Counted from the stretch's first letter, positions 29,610-40,511 are shown. The stretch is DNA of 64,000 nucleotides from Haemophilus parainfluenzae (GCF_900638025.1 NZ_LR134481.1:1674001-1738000), one strand, 5' to 3'. The notes: generated from the sequence alone by a model not told the origin. Translations and numbers: made by a program.

Positions 29610-30734
29610 TTATACATGTCGTAAATCATGAGCTTGTTGCAATAACTGACGACTTTCCTGCAAGAATTGATCTGAATACTCCCCAAACCATTCTCTCACC
29701 TGATGGAAAGCATCAATAAACCCTTGTCGATCGCCTTTTTCAAAAAATTGTAACGCTTCTTCATACGTTTGCTTCAAGCTTTCAATCACGTCTAAATTTT
29801 CTGGCTTATCCATAATAATATCGGCATAAAGTGCCGCATCTTGGGCAAATAGACGACCAATCATGGCTAATTCCAAACGATAAATCGGGGAAGATAATGC
29901 CAATAAATTGCTTAAATTGACAGGCTGTTTAGAAAGATGCAGACCATTCGCAAAAGTAGAAAAGTGACGTAATGCTTGAATGTACGTCATATTGTGATCA
30001 TGCTCTGCAGCATCAATTTGATAAATTTTTGCACCCCAGATTTGAATTTGCTCTAACAACCATTCATAACGTTCACTAAAGCGCCCATCACAACGCACAA
30101 CCACTTGTTTTGCCATGCTCGCAATATCGGGACCAAACATTGGATGAAGCCCAACCACTGCCCCTTTATGCACGTCTAACATTTTAGCCAAGGGCGCACG
30201 TTTCACGGAGGTGAGATCCGCCAGTAGCATATTTTCCGTTAAATAGGGTTTTAAACGTTCTATTGTTTCTAACGTGTGATCAATCGGTACTGAGACAATA
30301 ACAACATCCGCATTCGTTAAAATGCGTTCTGCCACATCCCAATCATCTCGGTCTAAAATAGAAATAGGATAACCAGAAGCACGCAAATAACGGGCAAATA
30401 ACTGCCCCATTTTTCCGTAACCACCGACAATAACAATTTTGTTAATGGCTGGATTCAGGGTTTTAAAACCAAATTGATTTTCATTGGAATACGATTCACG
30501 CATGAAACGACGTAGCACATCTTCAATAAGCTCTGGAGAAATCCCCGCTTTAGCCGCTTCTTCTCGGCGAGACTGTAACATCGCTAATTCACGCTCTGGC
30601 GCATAAATCGGTAACCCCTTTTCATGCTTTACTTCGCCTACTTGGGTCACCAGTTCGAGGCGTTTAGCAAAAAGTTGAATCAGTTCACGATCGAGTGCAT
30701 CAATTTCCTGACGTAAATGGTTAAGAACATCCAT
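29610..30734 (-). CDS. tyrA: Bifunctional chorismate mutase/prephenate dehydrogenase
   Basis: A 374-residue enzyme for tyrosine synthesis. The N-terminal chorismate mutase domain (about 1-90) includes [19 protein letters not shown]. The dehydrogenase follows with the NAD-binding loop [16 protein letters not shown] (near residue 103) and GLHPMFGPD. Length matches the fused enterobacterial TyrA. Two TyrR-type boxes sit immediately before the start codon, so repression by tyrosine and TyrR is likely. Confidence 0.96.
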   Translation of the reverse strand: MDVLNHLRQEIDALDRELIQLFAKRLELVTQVGEVKHEKGLPIYAPERELAMLQSRREEAAKAGISPELIEDVLRRFMRESYSNENQFGFKTLNPAINKIVIVGGYGKMGQLFARYLRASGYPISILDRDDWDVAERILTNADVVIVSVPIDHTLETIERLKPYLTENMLLADLTSVKRAPLAKMLDVHKGAVVGLHPMFGPDIASMAKQVVVRCDGRFSERYEWLLEQIQIWGAKIYQIDAAEHDHNMTYIQALRHFSTFANGLHLSKQPVNLSNLLALSSPIYRLELAMIGRLFAQDAALYADIIMDKPENLDVIESLKQTYEEALQFFEKGDRQGFIDAFHQVREWFGEYSDQFLQESRQLLQQAHDLRHV

Positions 30735-30742
30735 AATTCACC

Positions 30743-30783
30743 TGTAATATCTTATTTACATAGATTGCAATTAAAAGGTTACA
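30743..30783 (-). promoter_or_regulatory. Paired TyrR operators (strong plus weak box) upstream of tyrA
   Basis: TGTAAT-N6-TTTACA at 30743-30760 matches the TyrR consensus TGTAAA-N6-TTTACA at 11 of 12 positions. A weaker box, TGCAAT-N6-GTTACA, lies at 30766-30783. Their centres are 23 bp apart, the spacing known for strong/weak TyrR pairs in E. coli. The strong box is 9 nt from the tyrA ATG, so it overlaps or follows the promoter. Confidence 0.75.
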
Positions 30784-30820
30784 GGTGAGATTACTGGAAT
30801 TAAAAAAGAAAGGCAAATAA

Positions 30821-31744
30821 TTAGATAGATTGCGTAATCAAACGTTGTGGACGAATCACATTGTTATCATCGACAAGTGCTACACCTAAAAAGATATTCT
30901 CGTCAGAAAATAACCGCACTTGACCATATAATTTTGCTTCATTAGCAAATTTGACTCGTTGTCCAAAGCCAATACCTTTACTTTGCTCGGCATTTAGCTG
31001 TAATGCGGGTAATTTACTGACCGCTGTATCTGTCGGTAAAAGATATTGATCAAGTTGTGCAAGATCACCTTGCTCTGCAAGCGCTTGCAAAGCATCCCAT
31101 ATCATCATCTTTTCTGTTGGATAATCCGCAACCGCAGTTCGACGTAACACTGTCACATGAGCACCACAACCTAACACTTCACCTAAATCATCCACTAATG
31201 TACGAATGTAGGTTCCTTTCGAACAATGCACTTCTAAGGTTAGAAAAGGGGCTTGATACTCGATAAAGTTTAGCTCAAAAATCGTGATAGGACGTGCTTC
31301 ACGTTCTACTGTAATGCCTGCGCGAGCATAATCATACAACGGTTTCCCATTGTGCTTTAATGCTGAAAACATGGTCGGCACTTGCAAAATATCACCACGA
31401 AATTGTTCAAGTGCGGTCAAAATTTGTGATGTTTCTACATTGACTGAGCGCGTTTCTACCACTTGCCCTTCAGCATCCGAGGTATCCGTACGTTCACCTA
31501 ATTTTGCTGTGACCACATAGCGTTTATCTGCATCTAACAAAAACTGTGAAAACTTTGTAGCCTCGCCTAAACAAATAGGCAGCATACCGGTTGCTAATGG
31601 ATCGAGCGCACCGGTATGCCCTGCTTTATTCGCTTGGAATACGCGTTTCACTTTTTGCATAATGTCATTCGACGACATGCCTTTTGGCTTATCTAATAAA
31701 AATACACCATCAATATCACGTCCACGCTTACGAGGTCTCGACAT
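30821..31744 (-). CDS. truB: tRNA pseudouridine-55 synthase
   Basis: A 307-residue enzyme with the TruB catalytic segment [19 protein letters not shown] (aspartate in ALDPLATG) and the N-terminal [16 protein letters not shown]. It makes pseudouridine 55 in tRNA T-loops and acts as a tRNA folding chaperone. It overlaps the rbfA stop by one base and ends the infB operon. Confidence 0.96.
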   Translation of the reverse strand: MSRPRKRGRDIDGVFLLDKPKGMSSNDIMQKVKRVFQANKAGHTGALDPLATGMLPICLGEATKFSQFLLDADKRYVVTAKLGERTDTSDAEGQVVETRSVNVETSQILTALEQFRGDILQVPTMFSALKHNGKPLYDYARAGITVEREARPITIFELNFIEYQAPFLTLEVHCSKGTYIRTLVDDLGEVLGCGAHVTVLRRTAVADYPTEKMMIWDALQALAEQGDLAQLDQYLLPTDTAVSKLPALQLNAEQSKGIGFGQRVKFANEAKLYGQVRLFSDENIFLGVALVDDNNVIRPQRLITQSI

Positions 31745-32130
31745 TAGTCATTTTCCTCAACATGTTTCTTCTCATCTTCACGTACCACGTTTGTCACTAA
31801 ATTAGACATACGCATCCCTTCAACTAAGGATTGATCGTAGAAGAAACGAATTTCCGGCACAATGCGTAAGCGCATTGCTTTACCTACTAATGAACGAATA
31901 TAAGGTGCCGCTTTTTCTAACCCTTTCATACCTTGTTCAATCGCTACTTCATCATGATCAAACAAAAATGTGACAAACACTTTTGCATAAGCTAAGTCGC
32001 TTGATACTTCCACATCTGACACGGTTACCATGCCAATACGGGGATCTTTTACTTCCCGTTGTAAAATGATGGCGATTTCTTTTTGTAATTCTTGTGCAAC
32101 GCGATCGCTGCGTTTAAATTCTCTTGCCAT
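31744..32130 (-). CDS. rbfA: 30S ribosome-binding factor A
   Basis: A 128-residue KH-fold ribosome maturation factor with the start [18 protein letters not shown] and the core [27 protein letters not shown]. It acts late in 30S assembly and in cold adaptation. It lies between infB and truB, the classic order. Confidence 0.95.
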   Translation of the reverse strand: MAREFKRSDRVAQELQKEIAIILQREVKDPRIGMVTVSDVEVSSDLAYAKVFVTFLFDHDEVAIEQGMKGLEKAAPYIRSLVGKAMRLRIVPEIRFFYDQSLVEGMRMSNLVTNVVREDEKKHVEEND

Positions 32131-32145
32131 AATATTCTCCTTGTT

Positions 32146-32180
32146 AAAAAGCGGCCAAAATATGTTGAATTTTGACCGCT
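32146..32180 (-). terminator. Intercistronic hairpin between infB and rbfA
   Basis: On the minus strand AGCGGTCAAAAT pairs over 12 bp (one G-T wobble) with ATTTTGGCCGCT across ATTCAAC-type spacer bases and ends in TTTTT. Plus-strand arms are 32150-32161 and 32169-32180. It resembles a decayed uptake-word hairpin and could attenuate rbfA-truB relative to infB. Confidence 0.65.
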
Positions 32181-32191
32181 CTTTTTATTGA

Positions 32192-34717
32192 TTAGATTGA
32201 ACGCTTAATTTCAACGACTTCAAACACCTCGATTTGATCGCCAACTTTTACGTCATTGTAGTTTTTAACGCCGATACCACATTCCATACCATTACGGACT
32301 TCAGCAACGTCATCTTTAAAGCGACGGAGAGATTCCAATTCTCCTTCAAAGATTACCACGTTATCACGTAATACACGGATTGGATTGTTACGTTTTACTA
32401 CACCTTCAGTCACCATACAACCTGCGATTGCACCGAATTTCGGATGTTTGAACACATCACGCACTTCAGCCAAGCCAATGATTTCTTGTTTGAATTCAGG
32501 TTGTAACATACCGCTCATCGCAGCTTTCACATCATTTAAGAGTTCATAAATGATAGAGTAATAACGAAGGTCAATATTTTCTGCTTCGATAATACGGCGA
32601 GCAGAAGCGTCCGCACGTACGTTAAAGCCGACCATAATCGCATTAGAAGCTGCAGCTAAGGTTGCATCAGTTTCAGAAATACCACCTACACCTGAACCAA
32701 CAACTTTCACTTTCACTTCATCAGTAGAAAGATCTTGTAACGATTGAATAATCGCTTCCACAGAACCCTGTACGTCTGCTTTTACAATGATGTTCAGTTC
32801 AGCCACATCACCTTCAGTCATATTGCTAAACATATTTTCAAGTTTTGCTTTTTGCTGACGAGCAAGTTTCACTTCACGGAACTTACCTTGACGGTGTAAT
32901 GCCACTTCACGTGCTTTTTTCTCATCACGTACTACGGTTGCTTCATCACCCGCTGCAGGTACGCCAGAAAGACCTAATACCTCAACAGGAATAGATGGAC
33001 CTGCTTCATCGATTTCTTGACCATTTTCATCTCGCATTGCACGAACACGGCCGTATTCAAAACCACAAAGTACGATATCACCTTTATGTAAGGTACCTGA
33101 CTGAACAAGAATGGTTGCAACTGGACCACGACCTTTATCAAGATAAGATTCAATCACCACTCCACTTGCCATACCATCTTTTACTGCGGTTAATTCAAGT
33201 ACTTCCGATTGAAGTAAGATAGCATCTAATAAGTCATCAATACCTGTCCCTTTCTTCGCTGATACAGGTACAAATTGCACATCACCACCGAATTTTTCAG
33301 AAATCACTTCATGTTGAAGCAATTCTTGCTCTACACGATCAGGATTAGCTTCCGGTTTATCGATTTTGTTCACTGCCACTACTAAAGGCGCACCCGCTGC
33401 TTTCGCGTGTTGAATCGCCTCAATAGTTTGAGGCATCACACCATCGTCTGCAGCCACGACAAGAACCACGATATCCGTTGCTTTCGCACCACGTGCACGC
33501 ATTGAAGTAAATGCAGCATGTCCCGGCGTATCTAAGAAGGTAATCATTTTACCATCGTCCATTTCTACGTGGTATGCACCAATGTGCTGAGTAATACCAC
33601 CCGCCTCGCCTGCTGCCACTTTCGCTTTACGAATGTAGTCAAGCAATGAGGTTTTACCATGATCAACGTGCCCCATAATGGTCACAACCGGTGCACGAGT
33701 TACTTTTTCAGCGTTAACATCACGATCGCCTAGTACTTCTTCTTCGAGCTCATTTTCATTACGAAGAATCACTTTGTGGCCTAATTCTTCAGCTACGAGT
33801 TGTGCGGTTTCTTGGTCTAGCACTTGGTTAATGGTCACCATTTCGCCCATCTTCATCATCGCTTTAATGATTTCCGTCGCTTTGGTCGCCATTTTATTCG
33901 CTAACTCAGCGACGGTAATCGTTTCACCAATGACAACTTCCGTTTTCACTGCCTGAACAGGTTTTGTGAAAGCTTGTTGTAATGCAGCACCTTTCTTACC
34001 ATGTTTACCTTTACCGAATTTTCCGTCTTTTTGATTTTTGCGGTTAGATTCTCGCTCATTTTTGCTACCTTTCACGTCATCACGTTCTTTTTTCGCTTTG
34101 GCCACTTTATTTTTGCCACGACCTCGATTTTCGTTACGACGTTCTTCTTCATTTTCTGCTTCTAGTGCATAACGAGAACTTAAGTTGTAATCCGCATAAT
34201 CTTCAGATGAAGACTCTGTTGCCGAGTTATCAGCTTCAGCATAACGTTTTGCTTCTTCAGCAGCTTTACGCGCTTGTTCCTCAGCTTTCTGACGAGCTAA
34301 TTCGTCCGCTTTACGACGAAGTTCGGCTTCTTCTGCTTTTAGCTTTTCTTTTTCAGGATCAGTCGATTTAGGTTTATTTTCCACCACACTTTGTGCTGGT
34401 TTCACTGATTTTTCTGCTTCAGATTTGACTTGTTCAGCTTTTGTTTTTTCAGCTGCAGCTTTTTCAGCGGCTAAACGCGCTTTTTCTTCTGCCGCTTTCT
34501 TTTCTGCTGCCTCCGCCTCTTGCTGTGCTTTTAATTTTGCAGCTTCTGCTGCTTTCTGTGCAGCATTAGTTGGTACCGTCCGTTTTTTACGAACTTCAAC
34601 TTGTACGGCCTTTGCTTTACCACCTGCGGTCGTACCACTTACAGTTGTCTTCGTTCTGCGTTGAATACTTAGTTTTTTGGGTGCATTTGCATCTATATTT
34701 TTTACATCTTCAGTCAT
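32192..34717 (-). CDS. infB: Translation initiation factor IF-2
   Basis: An 841-residue GTPase that brings initiator tRNA to the ribosome. An IF2 N-terminal domain and a long Ala/Glu/Lys-rich linker (about 60-240) are followed by the G domain with [24 protein letters not shown] and NKIDKPEAN. The domains after that end in the initiator-tRNA-binding C-terminus. It lies 13 nt after nusA. Confidence 0.97.
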   Translation of the reverse strand: MTEDVKNIDANAPKKLSIQRRTKTTVSGTTAGGKAKAVQVEVRKKRTVPTNAAQKAAEAAKLKAQQEAEAAEKKAAEEKARLAAEKAAAEKTKAEQVKSEAEKSVKPAQSVVENKPKSTDPEKEKLKAEEAELRRKADELARQKAEEQARKAAEEAKRYAEADNSATESSSEDYADYNLSSRYALEAENEEERRNENRGRGKNKVAKAKKERDDVKGSKNERESNRKNQKDGKFGKGKHGKKGAALQQAFTKPVQAVKTEVVIGETITVAELANKMATKATEIIKAMMKMGEMVTINQVLDQETAQLVAEELGHKVILRNENELEEEVLGDRDVNAEKVTRAPVVTIMGHVDHGKTSLLDYIRKAKVAAGEAGGITQHIGAYHVEMDDGKMITFLDTPGHAAFTSMRARGAKATDIVVLVVAADDGVMPQTIEAIQHAKAAGAPLVVAVNKIDKPEANPDRVEQELLQHEVISEKFGGDVQFVPVSAKKGTGIDDLLDAILLQSEVLELTAVKDGMASGVVIESYLDKGRGPVATILVQSGTLHKGDIVLCGFEYGRVRAMRDENGQEIDEAGPSIPVEVLGLSGVPAAGDEATVVRDEKKAREVALHRQGKFREVKLARQQKAKLENMFSNMTEGDVAELNIIVKADVQGSVEAIIQSLQDLSTDEVKVKVVGSGVGGISETDATLAAASNAIMVGFNVRADASARRIIEAENIDLRYYSIIYELLNDVKAAMSGMLQPEFKQEIIGLAEVRDVFKHPKFGAIAGCMVTEGVVKRNNPIRVLRDNVVIFEGELESLRRFKDDVAEVRNGMECGIGVKNYNDVKVGDQIEVFEVVEIKRSI

Positions 34718-34730
34718 AATTATAAACTCC

Positions 34731-36218
34731 TTACTCTTCGCTGAACCAGCAAATATTTCGAGCAGCCATAATAAAATCAGCGGCTTGCTCTGCGGTTAAT
34801 TCTTCGATATCAGTTAAATCATCTACTCCCTGCTCTGCAAGTTCTTCAAGTGTAGTAATTTGTTTTTCAGCTAATTTAAAAGCAATGTGACGATTCATAC
34901 CTTCAAGATTTAATAAACGATCTTCAATATTCGCTTTTTTCAACGCTTCTTCTTCAGCGACAGCTTCAGCGGTAATCGCCTCTTTTGCTCGACCTTGTAA
35001 TTCTTCAATCAAGTCTTCATCTTCTAAACCATCAATTGCAGTCAGTTCACTCACGGGGACATAAGCCACTTCTTCTAATGAAATGAAACCTTCATCCACT
35101 AAGATTTGAGCAAACTCTTCATCAAGCCCTAATTTATCCATAAATAAGTTTAATACTTTAGTATCTTCAGCTTGATGTCTTTCATTTAGCTGTTCAGTAG
35201 TCATCACATTTAGTGTCCATCCTGTTAATTGGGTGGCTAAACGAACATTTTGACCGTTACGGCCGATTGCTTGTGCTAAGTTATCTGCATTAACGGCAAT
35301 ATCCATTGAGTGATTATCTTCATCTACGATAATTGAAGTCACATCAGCCGGCGCCATCGCATTAATTACGTATTGTGCCGGATTATCATCCCAAAGTACG
35401 ATGTCAACTCGTTCGCCACCTAATTCATTGGTAATCGCTTGAACGCGGGCTCCACGCATACCCACACATGCACCAACAGGGTCAATACGTTTATCATTGG
35501 ATTTCACCGCAATTTTCGCACGAGAACCTGGATCACGTGCAGCACCACGAATTTCAAGCATTTCTTCGCCAATTTCTGGTACTTCAATACGGAATAACTC
35601 GATTAACATTTCAGGTTTTGCGCGAGTCACAAATAATTGTGCCGTTTTGCTTTCTGGATTCACTTTATAAAGCACACCACGAACACGATCACCTGGACGG
35701 AAATTTTCACGTGGAAGCATATCTTCACGCATAATCACGGCTTCAGCTTTATTGCCTAAATCTAAAATGATGCTTTCACGATTTACTTTTTTCACCGTAC
35801 CCGTAACAATCTTGCCTTCTTCAGAACGGAATTGCTCAACTACTTTTGCACGCTCTGCTTCACGAATTTTTGTACTGATAACTTGGCGAGCAGTTTGCAT
35901 TGCAATACGGTCAAATGCGATAGACTCAATTTGATCTTCGACATAATCACCAAGTTGAATATTCGCATCTTCAAATTGTGCTGCTTCTAATGTCATTTCT
36001 TTGGTTGGCACTTTGACTTCATCAACCACCAACCAGCGACGGAATGTATCAAATTCACCCGTTTTAGGATTGATAGATACACGAATATCGGTTTCATAGT
36101 CATATTTTTTCTTCGTTGAAAGTGCGATCGCACTCTCTAACGCTTCAAAAATCTTTTCACGTGGTAATAACTTCTCGTTAGATACTGCTTCAGCAGCTAA
36201 CAAAATCTCTTTACTCAT
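34731..36218 (-). CDS. nusA: Transcription termination/antitermination protein NusA
   Basis: A 495-residue elongation factor. It has an N-terminal RNA-polymerase-binding domain, an S1 domain (about 135-200), two KH domains ([20 protein letters not shown] and [17 protein letters not shown]) and two C-terminal acidic repeats. It pauses RNA polymerase and supports both termination and antitermination. It follows rimP by 15 nt; the two terminator-like leader hairpins upstream of rimP are plausible targets of feedback. Confidence 0.97.
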   Translation of the reverse strand: MSKEILLAAEAVSNEKLLPREKIFEALESAIALSTKKKYDYETDIRVSINPKTGEFDTFRRWLVVDEVKVPTKEMTLEAAQFEDANIQLGDYVEDQIESIAFDRIAMQTARQVISTKIREAERAKVVEQFRSEEGKIVTGTVKKVNRESIILDLGNKAEAVIMREDMLPRENFRPGDRVRGVLYKVNPESKTAQLFVTRAKPEMLIELFRIEVPEIGEEMLEIRGAARDPGSRAKIAVKSNDKRIDPVGACVGMRGARVQAITNELGGERVDIVLWDDNPAQYVINAMAPADVTSIIVDEDNHSMDIAVNADNLAQAIGRNGQNVRLATQLTGWTLNVMTTEQLNERHQAEDTKVLNLFMDKLGLDEEFAQILVDEGFISLEEVAYVPVSELTAIDGLEDEDLIEELQGRAKEAITAEAVAEEEALKKANIEDRLLNLEGMNRHIAFKLAEKQITTLEELAEQGVDDLTDIEELTAEQAADFIMAARNICWFSEE

Positions 36219-36233
36219 TTTCCTTTTTCTCCT

Positions 36234-36689
36234 TTAAAACTTTGCGATTACATTGGCTTTTTGAATGTTGCCAAAAATAAGAACGTGTTCCTGACCATCA
36301 ACAATAAGTGTCAACATGTCATTTTCAATTTTTTCTAATTTACCTTGCCATTTACGACGATCTAAAACAGGAATACGTAAATGCACAGCGATATCCTCGC
36401 CCACATAACGTTGGAATTGTTCAAGCGTAAATAATGGACGATCAAGACCTGGTGATGACACTTCTAGGTTATATTTATCCGCAATCGGATCTTCCACGTC
36501 TAAAATTGCGCTCACTTGACGACTTACATCAGCACAATCATCAACGCCTACGCCACCTTCTTTATCAATGAATAAACGTACGGTCATAAAACGACCTGCA
36601 CGTTGGCATTCAATACCCCAAAGTTCGCAGCCTAAGTCTTCTACGGCACCTTGAAGCATCGCTTGCAAGTTTTGTTCTAATGTTGCCAA
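36234..36689 (-). CDS. rimP: Ribosome maturation factor RimP (TTG start)
   Basis: A 151-residue 30S assembly factor with the motifs [20 protein letters not shown] and [14 protein letters not shown]. The start is a TTG at 36689, supported by AGGAG six bases upstream and by the family N-terminus (M)ATLEQNLQ. It is the first protein gene after metY. Confidence 0.94.
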   Translation of the reverse strand: MATLEQNLQAMLQGAVEDLGCELWGIECQRAGRFMTVRLFIDKEGGVGVDDCADVSRQVSAILDVEDPIADKYNLEVSSPGLDRPLFTLEQFQRYVGEDIAVHLRIPVLDRRKWQGKLEKIENDMLTLIVDGQEHVLIFGNIQKANVIAKF

Positions 36690-36719
36690 TTTTTGCTCCT
36701 AATCTTAAAATTCAGACAT

Positions 36720-36755
36720 AAAAAAAGGGTTAGGTTCGTCAATGAACCTAAGCCC
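36720..36755 (-). terminator. Leader terminator upstream of rimP
   Basis: On the minus strand GGGCTTAGGTTC folds against GAACCTAACCC (one bulged base) across six bases and is followed by seven Ts. Plus-strand arms are 36727-36737 and 36744-36755. It lies 30 nt before the rimP start, in the leader of the rimP-nusA-infB operon. Confidence 0.8.
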
Positions 36756-36775
36756 AGTTTCTAAATTTCTCGTAT

Positions 36776-36798
36776 AAAAAAACCCCAAATCTGGGGTT
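36776..36798 (-). terminator. Terminator after the initiator tRNA gene
   Basis: AACCCCA (36781-36787) pairs with TGGGGTT (36792-36798) across AATC, and the minus strand continues into a T run (A run 36776-36780 on the plus strand). It ends the metY transcript about 20 nt after the CCA end, with read-through needed to reach rimP from the metY promoter. Confidence 0.8.
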
Positions 36799-36818
36799 CT
36801 TTTTACTGAACTTGTTAT

Positions 36819-36895
36819 TGGTTGCGGGGGCCGGATTTGAACCGACGGCCTTCGGGTTATGAGCCCGACGAGCTACCAAACTGCTCCACCCCGCG
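36819..36895 (-). tRNA. metY: Initiator tRNA-fMet (CAU)
   Basis: A 77-nt tRNA with encoded CCA, starting CGCGGGGTGG. It has the anticodon loop around CTCATAA, the T-loop GTTCAAATC and the 3' end CCCCGCAACCA. The first base C faces A72 without pairing, and three G-C pairs sit beside the anticodon loop, both hallmarks of bacterial initiator tRNA. The location upstream of rimP matches E. coli metY. Confidence 0.97.
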
Positions 36896-36911
36896 TCCGA
36901 AATATGGGTGC

Positions 36912-36940
36912 ATTATAGTATTTTAATATGGAAAGTTCAA
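36912..36940 (-). promoter_or_regulatory. Sigma-70 promoter of metY
   Basis: On the minus strand a -35 box TTGAAC (plus-strand 36935-36940) and a perfect -10 box TATAAT (36912-36917) are separated by 17 bp. Transcription would begin about 10 nt before the tRNA. Confidence 0.85.
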
Positions 36941-36973
36941 GTGATTTCTGCTCATTTTCATGAAAAGTACAAT

Positions 36974-37097
36974 TTAGAATCCAAAACCAGTACCAAGTCC
37001 AATACCTACGCCGTTACTCCCACCTTTAGCCCCCACTCCGACAGAACATGCACTCACAACAAGACTTAATAACATAACTAAAAATAATTTTTTCATT
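36974..37097 (-). pseudogene. Mini-lipoprotein gene with a one-base homopolymer frameshift
   Basis: The ATG at 37097 follows an AGGAAAC Shine-Dalgarno and starts MKKLF. A run of six T on the coding strand (six A at 37080-37085 on the plus strand) then shifts the frame. With five, the product would be a 40-residue lipoprotein: MKKLFLVMLLSLVVSAC, then a Gly-rich tail ending LGTGFGF. As given, translation from this start ends early; an in-frame ATG at 37075 gives only a weak signal lacking basic residues. It may be a real slip, a phase-variable run or a sequencing error. Confidence 0.6.
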
Positions 37098-37103
37098 AGT
37101 TTC

Positions 37104-37814
37104 CTATTTTAAATGTTCGAATAAGCGATAAATAGCCAATAAATCTGTCCGAGCAATAGGCTTAAATGGAAGTAAAACATAGTAAAGCCAACGCATTTTT
37201 TTTATATATCTAATCATAGCAATCCAATAATCTGAAGGACAATGCAATTTATAATAATCAAATAGTGCTCTTAGTTTTTTATCATTTAAATTTTTTACTC
37301 GGCACAAACTATTTAAAAATGCCAACATATCACGAGCGATCAGCCATTGTTTATTATAACTTTTAGAATGAGATTCAAAATCCATAAACCTCACCTTTCC
37401 TGATTGCCAAGCTATATCACGAATAGCGGGACGCCCATGAATAATACCTTCTTGATGTAATTGAATTAACGCTCGTATCGCTGTCTGCAAAATATTTTCT
37501 TTCTGTGCCCAATTTATTTCATTATTATCTAACCAACAATTTAATGTTGGACCAACATCTTCAAGAACCAAATGGTCATCACTAAAGTCACATAATTTAG
37601 GTACTGGTGCGCCAATACTATTTAATTTTTGTAGAATGTAGCATTCTTCTTTAAAATGTTTCTTAGGGTAAGGTTTTAAGATTAGCCAGATACCTTTTAA
37701 ACGCTCAGGTTGTTTCAGCCAATAATATTTGCCCAAATATTCAAAACGAAAAACCCTTTCTTCATTATGTTTTTTTAGCAATGTTTGCACATAAGCTTTA
37801 AAGGATAAGACCAT
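37104..37814 (-). CDS. Lipopolysaccharide kinase-like (WaaP/Kdo-kinase fold) protein
   Basis: A 236-residue protein with a reduced protein-kinase-like fold. Key elements are HLVLEDVGPTLNCWL (hinge), LHQEGIIHGRPAIRDIAW (catalytic loop, HGRPxxRDI) and VRFMDFES (DFE in place of DFG). Such proteins phosphorylate Kdo or heptose of lipopolysaccharide cores or related substrates; the acceptor here is unknown. No LPS genes flank it. It is divergent from the DUF1439 gene and followed by the mini-lipoprotein. Confidence 0.7.
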   Translation of the reverse strand: MVLSFKAYVQTLLKKHNEERVFRFEYLGKYYWLKQPERLKGIWLILKPYPKKHFKEECYILQKLNSIGAPVPKLCDFSDDHLVLEDVGPTLNCWLDNNEINWAQKENILQTAIRALIQLHQEGIIHGRPAIRDIAWQSGKVRFMDFESHSKSYNKQWLIARDMLAFLNSLCRVKNLNDKKLRALFDYYKLHCPSDYWIAMIRYIKKMRWLYYVLLPFKPIARTDLLAIYRLFEHLK

Positions 37815-37902
37815 ACTTTATTACCCATTTTTTTTAGTGTATAGTGAAAAATCAGGGATGTATTGTACGAAACTTTCACTTTTTTTCAATAAAGGAAACA
37901 TA

Positions 37903-38463
37903 ATGAAAACTTTTAAAATCATATTGGGCATGCTGATTTTTAGTCTATTTACGCCAACCGTTCAAGCCACCCCTTTTAGTATTAATGAACAAGAAATGAA
38001 TCATTATTTGAATAAAACAGTAACTATTAATGATAGTCTTCGTATTCCAGGCTTATTTTCTGTTGATTATTCTCTGAAAGATTTAATAACACGTATCGGC
38101 CAAAATAATGATAGTCGTGTAGAAATGAGTGGTTTAGCTGATATGTTTATTCGCTTATCTGATAAAACTTATGTAGCAAAATTGCATCTAACTTTTGATG
38201 CCATTCCAGAATATAACCCACAAGAAGGCGCCCTGTATTTAAAACAACTACGGATTTTGCGCTGGTCAGGTGAACCTAATAATGTGATGGAGCAACTACA
38301 AAGTGTGATGCCATTATTAAGCAGAGGGATCGCCACCTTACTCGGCGAGATACCTGTTTACACCTTAGATGAAACAGATATGAAACAAATGATTATAAAA
38401 AAATTTGCTCGAGATATTAAGGTAGAAAAAGGGCATATTGACTTAATTGGTGGGATATTTTAA
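37903..38463 (+). CDS. DUF1439 (YceB-like) exported protein
   Basis: A 186-residue protein with a signal peptide (MKTFKIILGMLIFSLFTPTVQA). It has the YceB-like start PFSINEQEMNHYLNKTV and a tubular-lipid-binding-type beta pattern. E. coli YceB is a lipoprotein, but here the cleavage region has no cysteine, so it is probably soluble in the periplasm. The ATG at 37903 is chosen for its AGGAAACATA Shine-Dalgarno; upstream codons lie in the divergent promoter region. Confidence 0.75.
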   Translation: MKTFKIILGMLIFSLFTPTVQATPFSINEQEMNHYLNKTVTINDSLRIPGLFSVDYSLKDLITRIGQNNDSRVEMSGLADMFIRLSDKTYVAKLHLTFDAIPEYNPQEGALYLKQLRILRWSGEPNNVMEQLQSVMPLLSRGIATLLGEIPVYTLDETDMKQMIIKKFARDIKVEKGHIDLIGGIF

Positions 38464-38472
38464 CAATCGTAA

Positions 38473-38496
38473 TAAGGGCGTTCAAAAACGCCCTTA
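38473..38496. terminator. Stem-loop between convergent genes
   Basis: TAAGGGCGTT (38473-38482) pairs perfectly with AACGCCCTTA (38487-38496) across CAAA. It lies between the stops of the DUF1439 gene and the histidine kinase gene. There is no long T tail, so termination strength is uncertain. Confidence 0.65.
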
Positions 38497-38497
38497 A

Positions 38498-39853
38498 CTA
38501 TAACTCAATCACAGCTCGTAAGCCTTGGATTTTACCTTGGTATTCAATATTTTCTAAATAAAAACGATAGTGATGCAATTCTGCAATTCTTGCAACAATC
38601 GATAGTCCTAATCCACTTCCTTTTTCATTTTGTCCTGCTGGTCGATAAAAACGTTGACCTAATTTAGCTAACTCTTCAGGTTCAACGCCTCCACCATTAT
38701 CTTCGATTAATATTTTGGTTCGTTGCAAAATGACTCGAACTTTTGTTCCTTTGGGGCAATATTTAATAGCATTATCAAGTAAATTACGTAACATTTGTGA
38801 CAATAAGAGTGGTTGACCCAATTTAATCGGAGGCGAATGCTGATAATCAAAGCTCAAATCAATTTGATGATTCAAGGCATTAAAATATAACTCGCTAACT
38901 AATGAAGTAATAATTTCTGACCAATCAATTAGAGCCTGCTCATCTAATTCATTAAGATTATCCAAGCGAGAAAGTGTAAGGAGCTGTTCAATTAATTGAT
39001 TAGCACGATCGATGCCTTGAGTTAAATGTATTAACGCCATTTCACGAGTTTTTGTATCATCACCAGCTAATTGGGCAACTTCCGTTTGAATACGCAATGC
39101 TGCCAATGGACTACGCAATTCATGAGCCGCATCGGAAACAAAACGTCGCTCTCGTTTTAATTGCTGTTCGGTACGTGCAAAAAATTGATTTAAATTACTA
39201 ACCAATGGCAAAATTTCTATAGGTATATCATCCGTCTCTAACAGAGAAACATCTCCCGGTTGACGTCGCTGTACATTACGACTTAAACACCGAATTGGTT
39301 TTACTGAACGATAAATTACCCCAAACGCAACTAATAATAAAATAGGTAAACTCGCAAACCAGATACCGGTTTGACTAAATACCATTTTATTGACTAACTC
39401 TTCACGATATTCCAATTCTTGTCCTACAGCAATCACTAATTCACCATTGCCTGCGGGTTGCCAATAAATTCGCCAAATATCATCATCATCTAAAATATAG
39501 CTCTCACTAAAGCCATGGTGAAATTTAAAAATAAACTTGTCACCATTATCCCCGTCGGTTAATAATTGTTCACCTTTATCAGAAAAAATAGCAAATGCTA
39601 ATGCATCATCGTCATAATTCCGCTTTAATGCTTTAAATCCGCCACGTGGAAAATCTTGTTGTTCATCCAATAAAATATTTTGCAAGTCAGAATTTGCCAA
39701 ACGTTCAGCAAACAAAATTAGCTGGGCATCAAAAACATCTTTTGCTTCTTTTTTAACCACACACCATGCTGTAGCAGTAGCCACAAACCAAACACAAAGT
39801 GCGGTCAAACTTAAACCGGTTAAGAGTCGGATACTCAGTCGTTTATTTCTCAT
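38498..39853 (-). CDS. Sensor histidine kinase (QseC/FirS-type)
   Basis: A 451-residue kinase with two membrane helices (about 10-32 and 160-180) flanking a periplasmic sensor domain rich in acidic residues (for example DDDDIW), then HAMP. The H-box is [14 protein letters not shown] and the ATP-binding motifs are [24 protein letters not shown] and GSGLGLSIV. In H. influenzae the equivalent pair behind ygiW is FirRS, which responds to ferrous iron. The acidic sensor is compatible with a cation ligand, which is inference. The start overlaps the response regulator end by 11 nt. Confidence 0.85.
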   Translation of the reverse strand: MRNKRLSIRLLTGLSLTALCVWFVATATAWCVVKKEAKDVFDAQLILFAERLANSDLQNILLDEQQDFPRGGFKALKRNYDDDALAFAIFSDKGEQLLTDGDNGDKFIFKFHHGFSESYILDDDDIWRIYWQPAGNGELVIAVGQELEYREELVNKMVFSQTGIWFASLPILLLVAFGVIYRSVKPIRCLSRNVQRRQPGDVSLLETDDIPIEILPLVSNLNQFFARTEQQLKRERRFVSDAAHELRSPLAALRIQTEVAQLAGDDTKTREMALIHLTQGIDRANQLIEQLLTLSRLDNLNELDEQALIDWSEIITSLVSELYFNALNHQIDLSFDYQHSPPIKLGQPLLLSQMLRNLLDNAIKYCPKGTKVRVILQRTKILIEDNGGGVEPEELAKLGQRFYRPAGQNEKGSGLGLSIVARIAELHHYRFYLENIEYQGKIQGLRAVIEL

Positions 39854-40511
39854 TAACTTGTCCTAATGCATACCCTACACCATGTACTGTTCGAATAAAT
39901 TGCTTACCTAATTTTTGTCGTAAATTATAAATATGCACATCTAATGCACCACTACTTAATTCTTCATCCCAATTTGACAATTTTTCTTCAATGGTTGTTC
40001 GTGAAAGCACCCTCCCTTTATTTAGCATGAAAAGCTCGAGTAATTTATATTCACGTCCGGTTAATGTAATTTCATCCTCATTCAACCAAGCCTTACGCTG
40101 AGCAGGATCAAGTTTTACATTGCCATGCTCAATTTGCGGATTCACTTGCCCATAACGACGACGAATCAAGGCCTGCAATCGCACCACCACTTCAGCCAAG
40201 GCGAAGGGCTTACAAAGATAATCATCAGCACCTTGTTGAATGCCTTTAATGCGTTCATCCAACGTATCACGTGCAGTTAAGATCAATACGGGCACATCTT
40301 GATTACTTGAACGCCATTGTTTTAATACCTCCAAACCATCTAGTTTAGGTAGTGTTAAATCCAATACCACTGCATCATAAGGCGCGCCGATTAGGGCATG
40401 TAATCCACTTTGCCCATCGGTAAACCAATCTACAATAAAGCCTGATTTTGTTAAACCAATTTGCAGACCATTGCCGATCAGAGGATCGTCTTCTACTAAT
40501 AAAACTCGCAT
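39843..40511 (-). CDS. OmpR-family response regulator (QseB/FirR-type)
   Basis: A 222-residue regulator. The receiver domain starts [15 protein letters not shown] with the phosphorylated aspartate in [11 protein letters not shown] and the conserved lysine in DDYLCKPFA. The C-terminal winged helix ends in [14 protein letters not shown]. The ATG at 40511 is the natural start; an upstream in-frame extension contains an uptake-word-like stretch and has no family match. CTTAA repeats upstream of ygiW are its likely binding site. Confidence 0.88.
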   Translation of the reverse strand: MRVLLVEDDPLIGNGLQIGLTKSGFIVDWFTDGQSGLHALIGAPYDAVVLDLTLPKLDGLEVLKQWRSSNQDVPVLILTARDTLDERIKGIQQGADDYLCKPFALAEVVVRLQALIRRRYGQVNPQIEHGNVKLDPAQRKAWLNEDEITLTGREYKLLELFMLNKGRVLSRTTIEEKLSNWDEELSSGALDVHIYNLRQKLGKQFIRTVHGVGYALGQVNEK

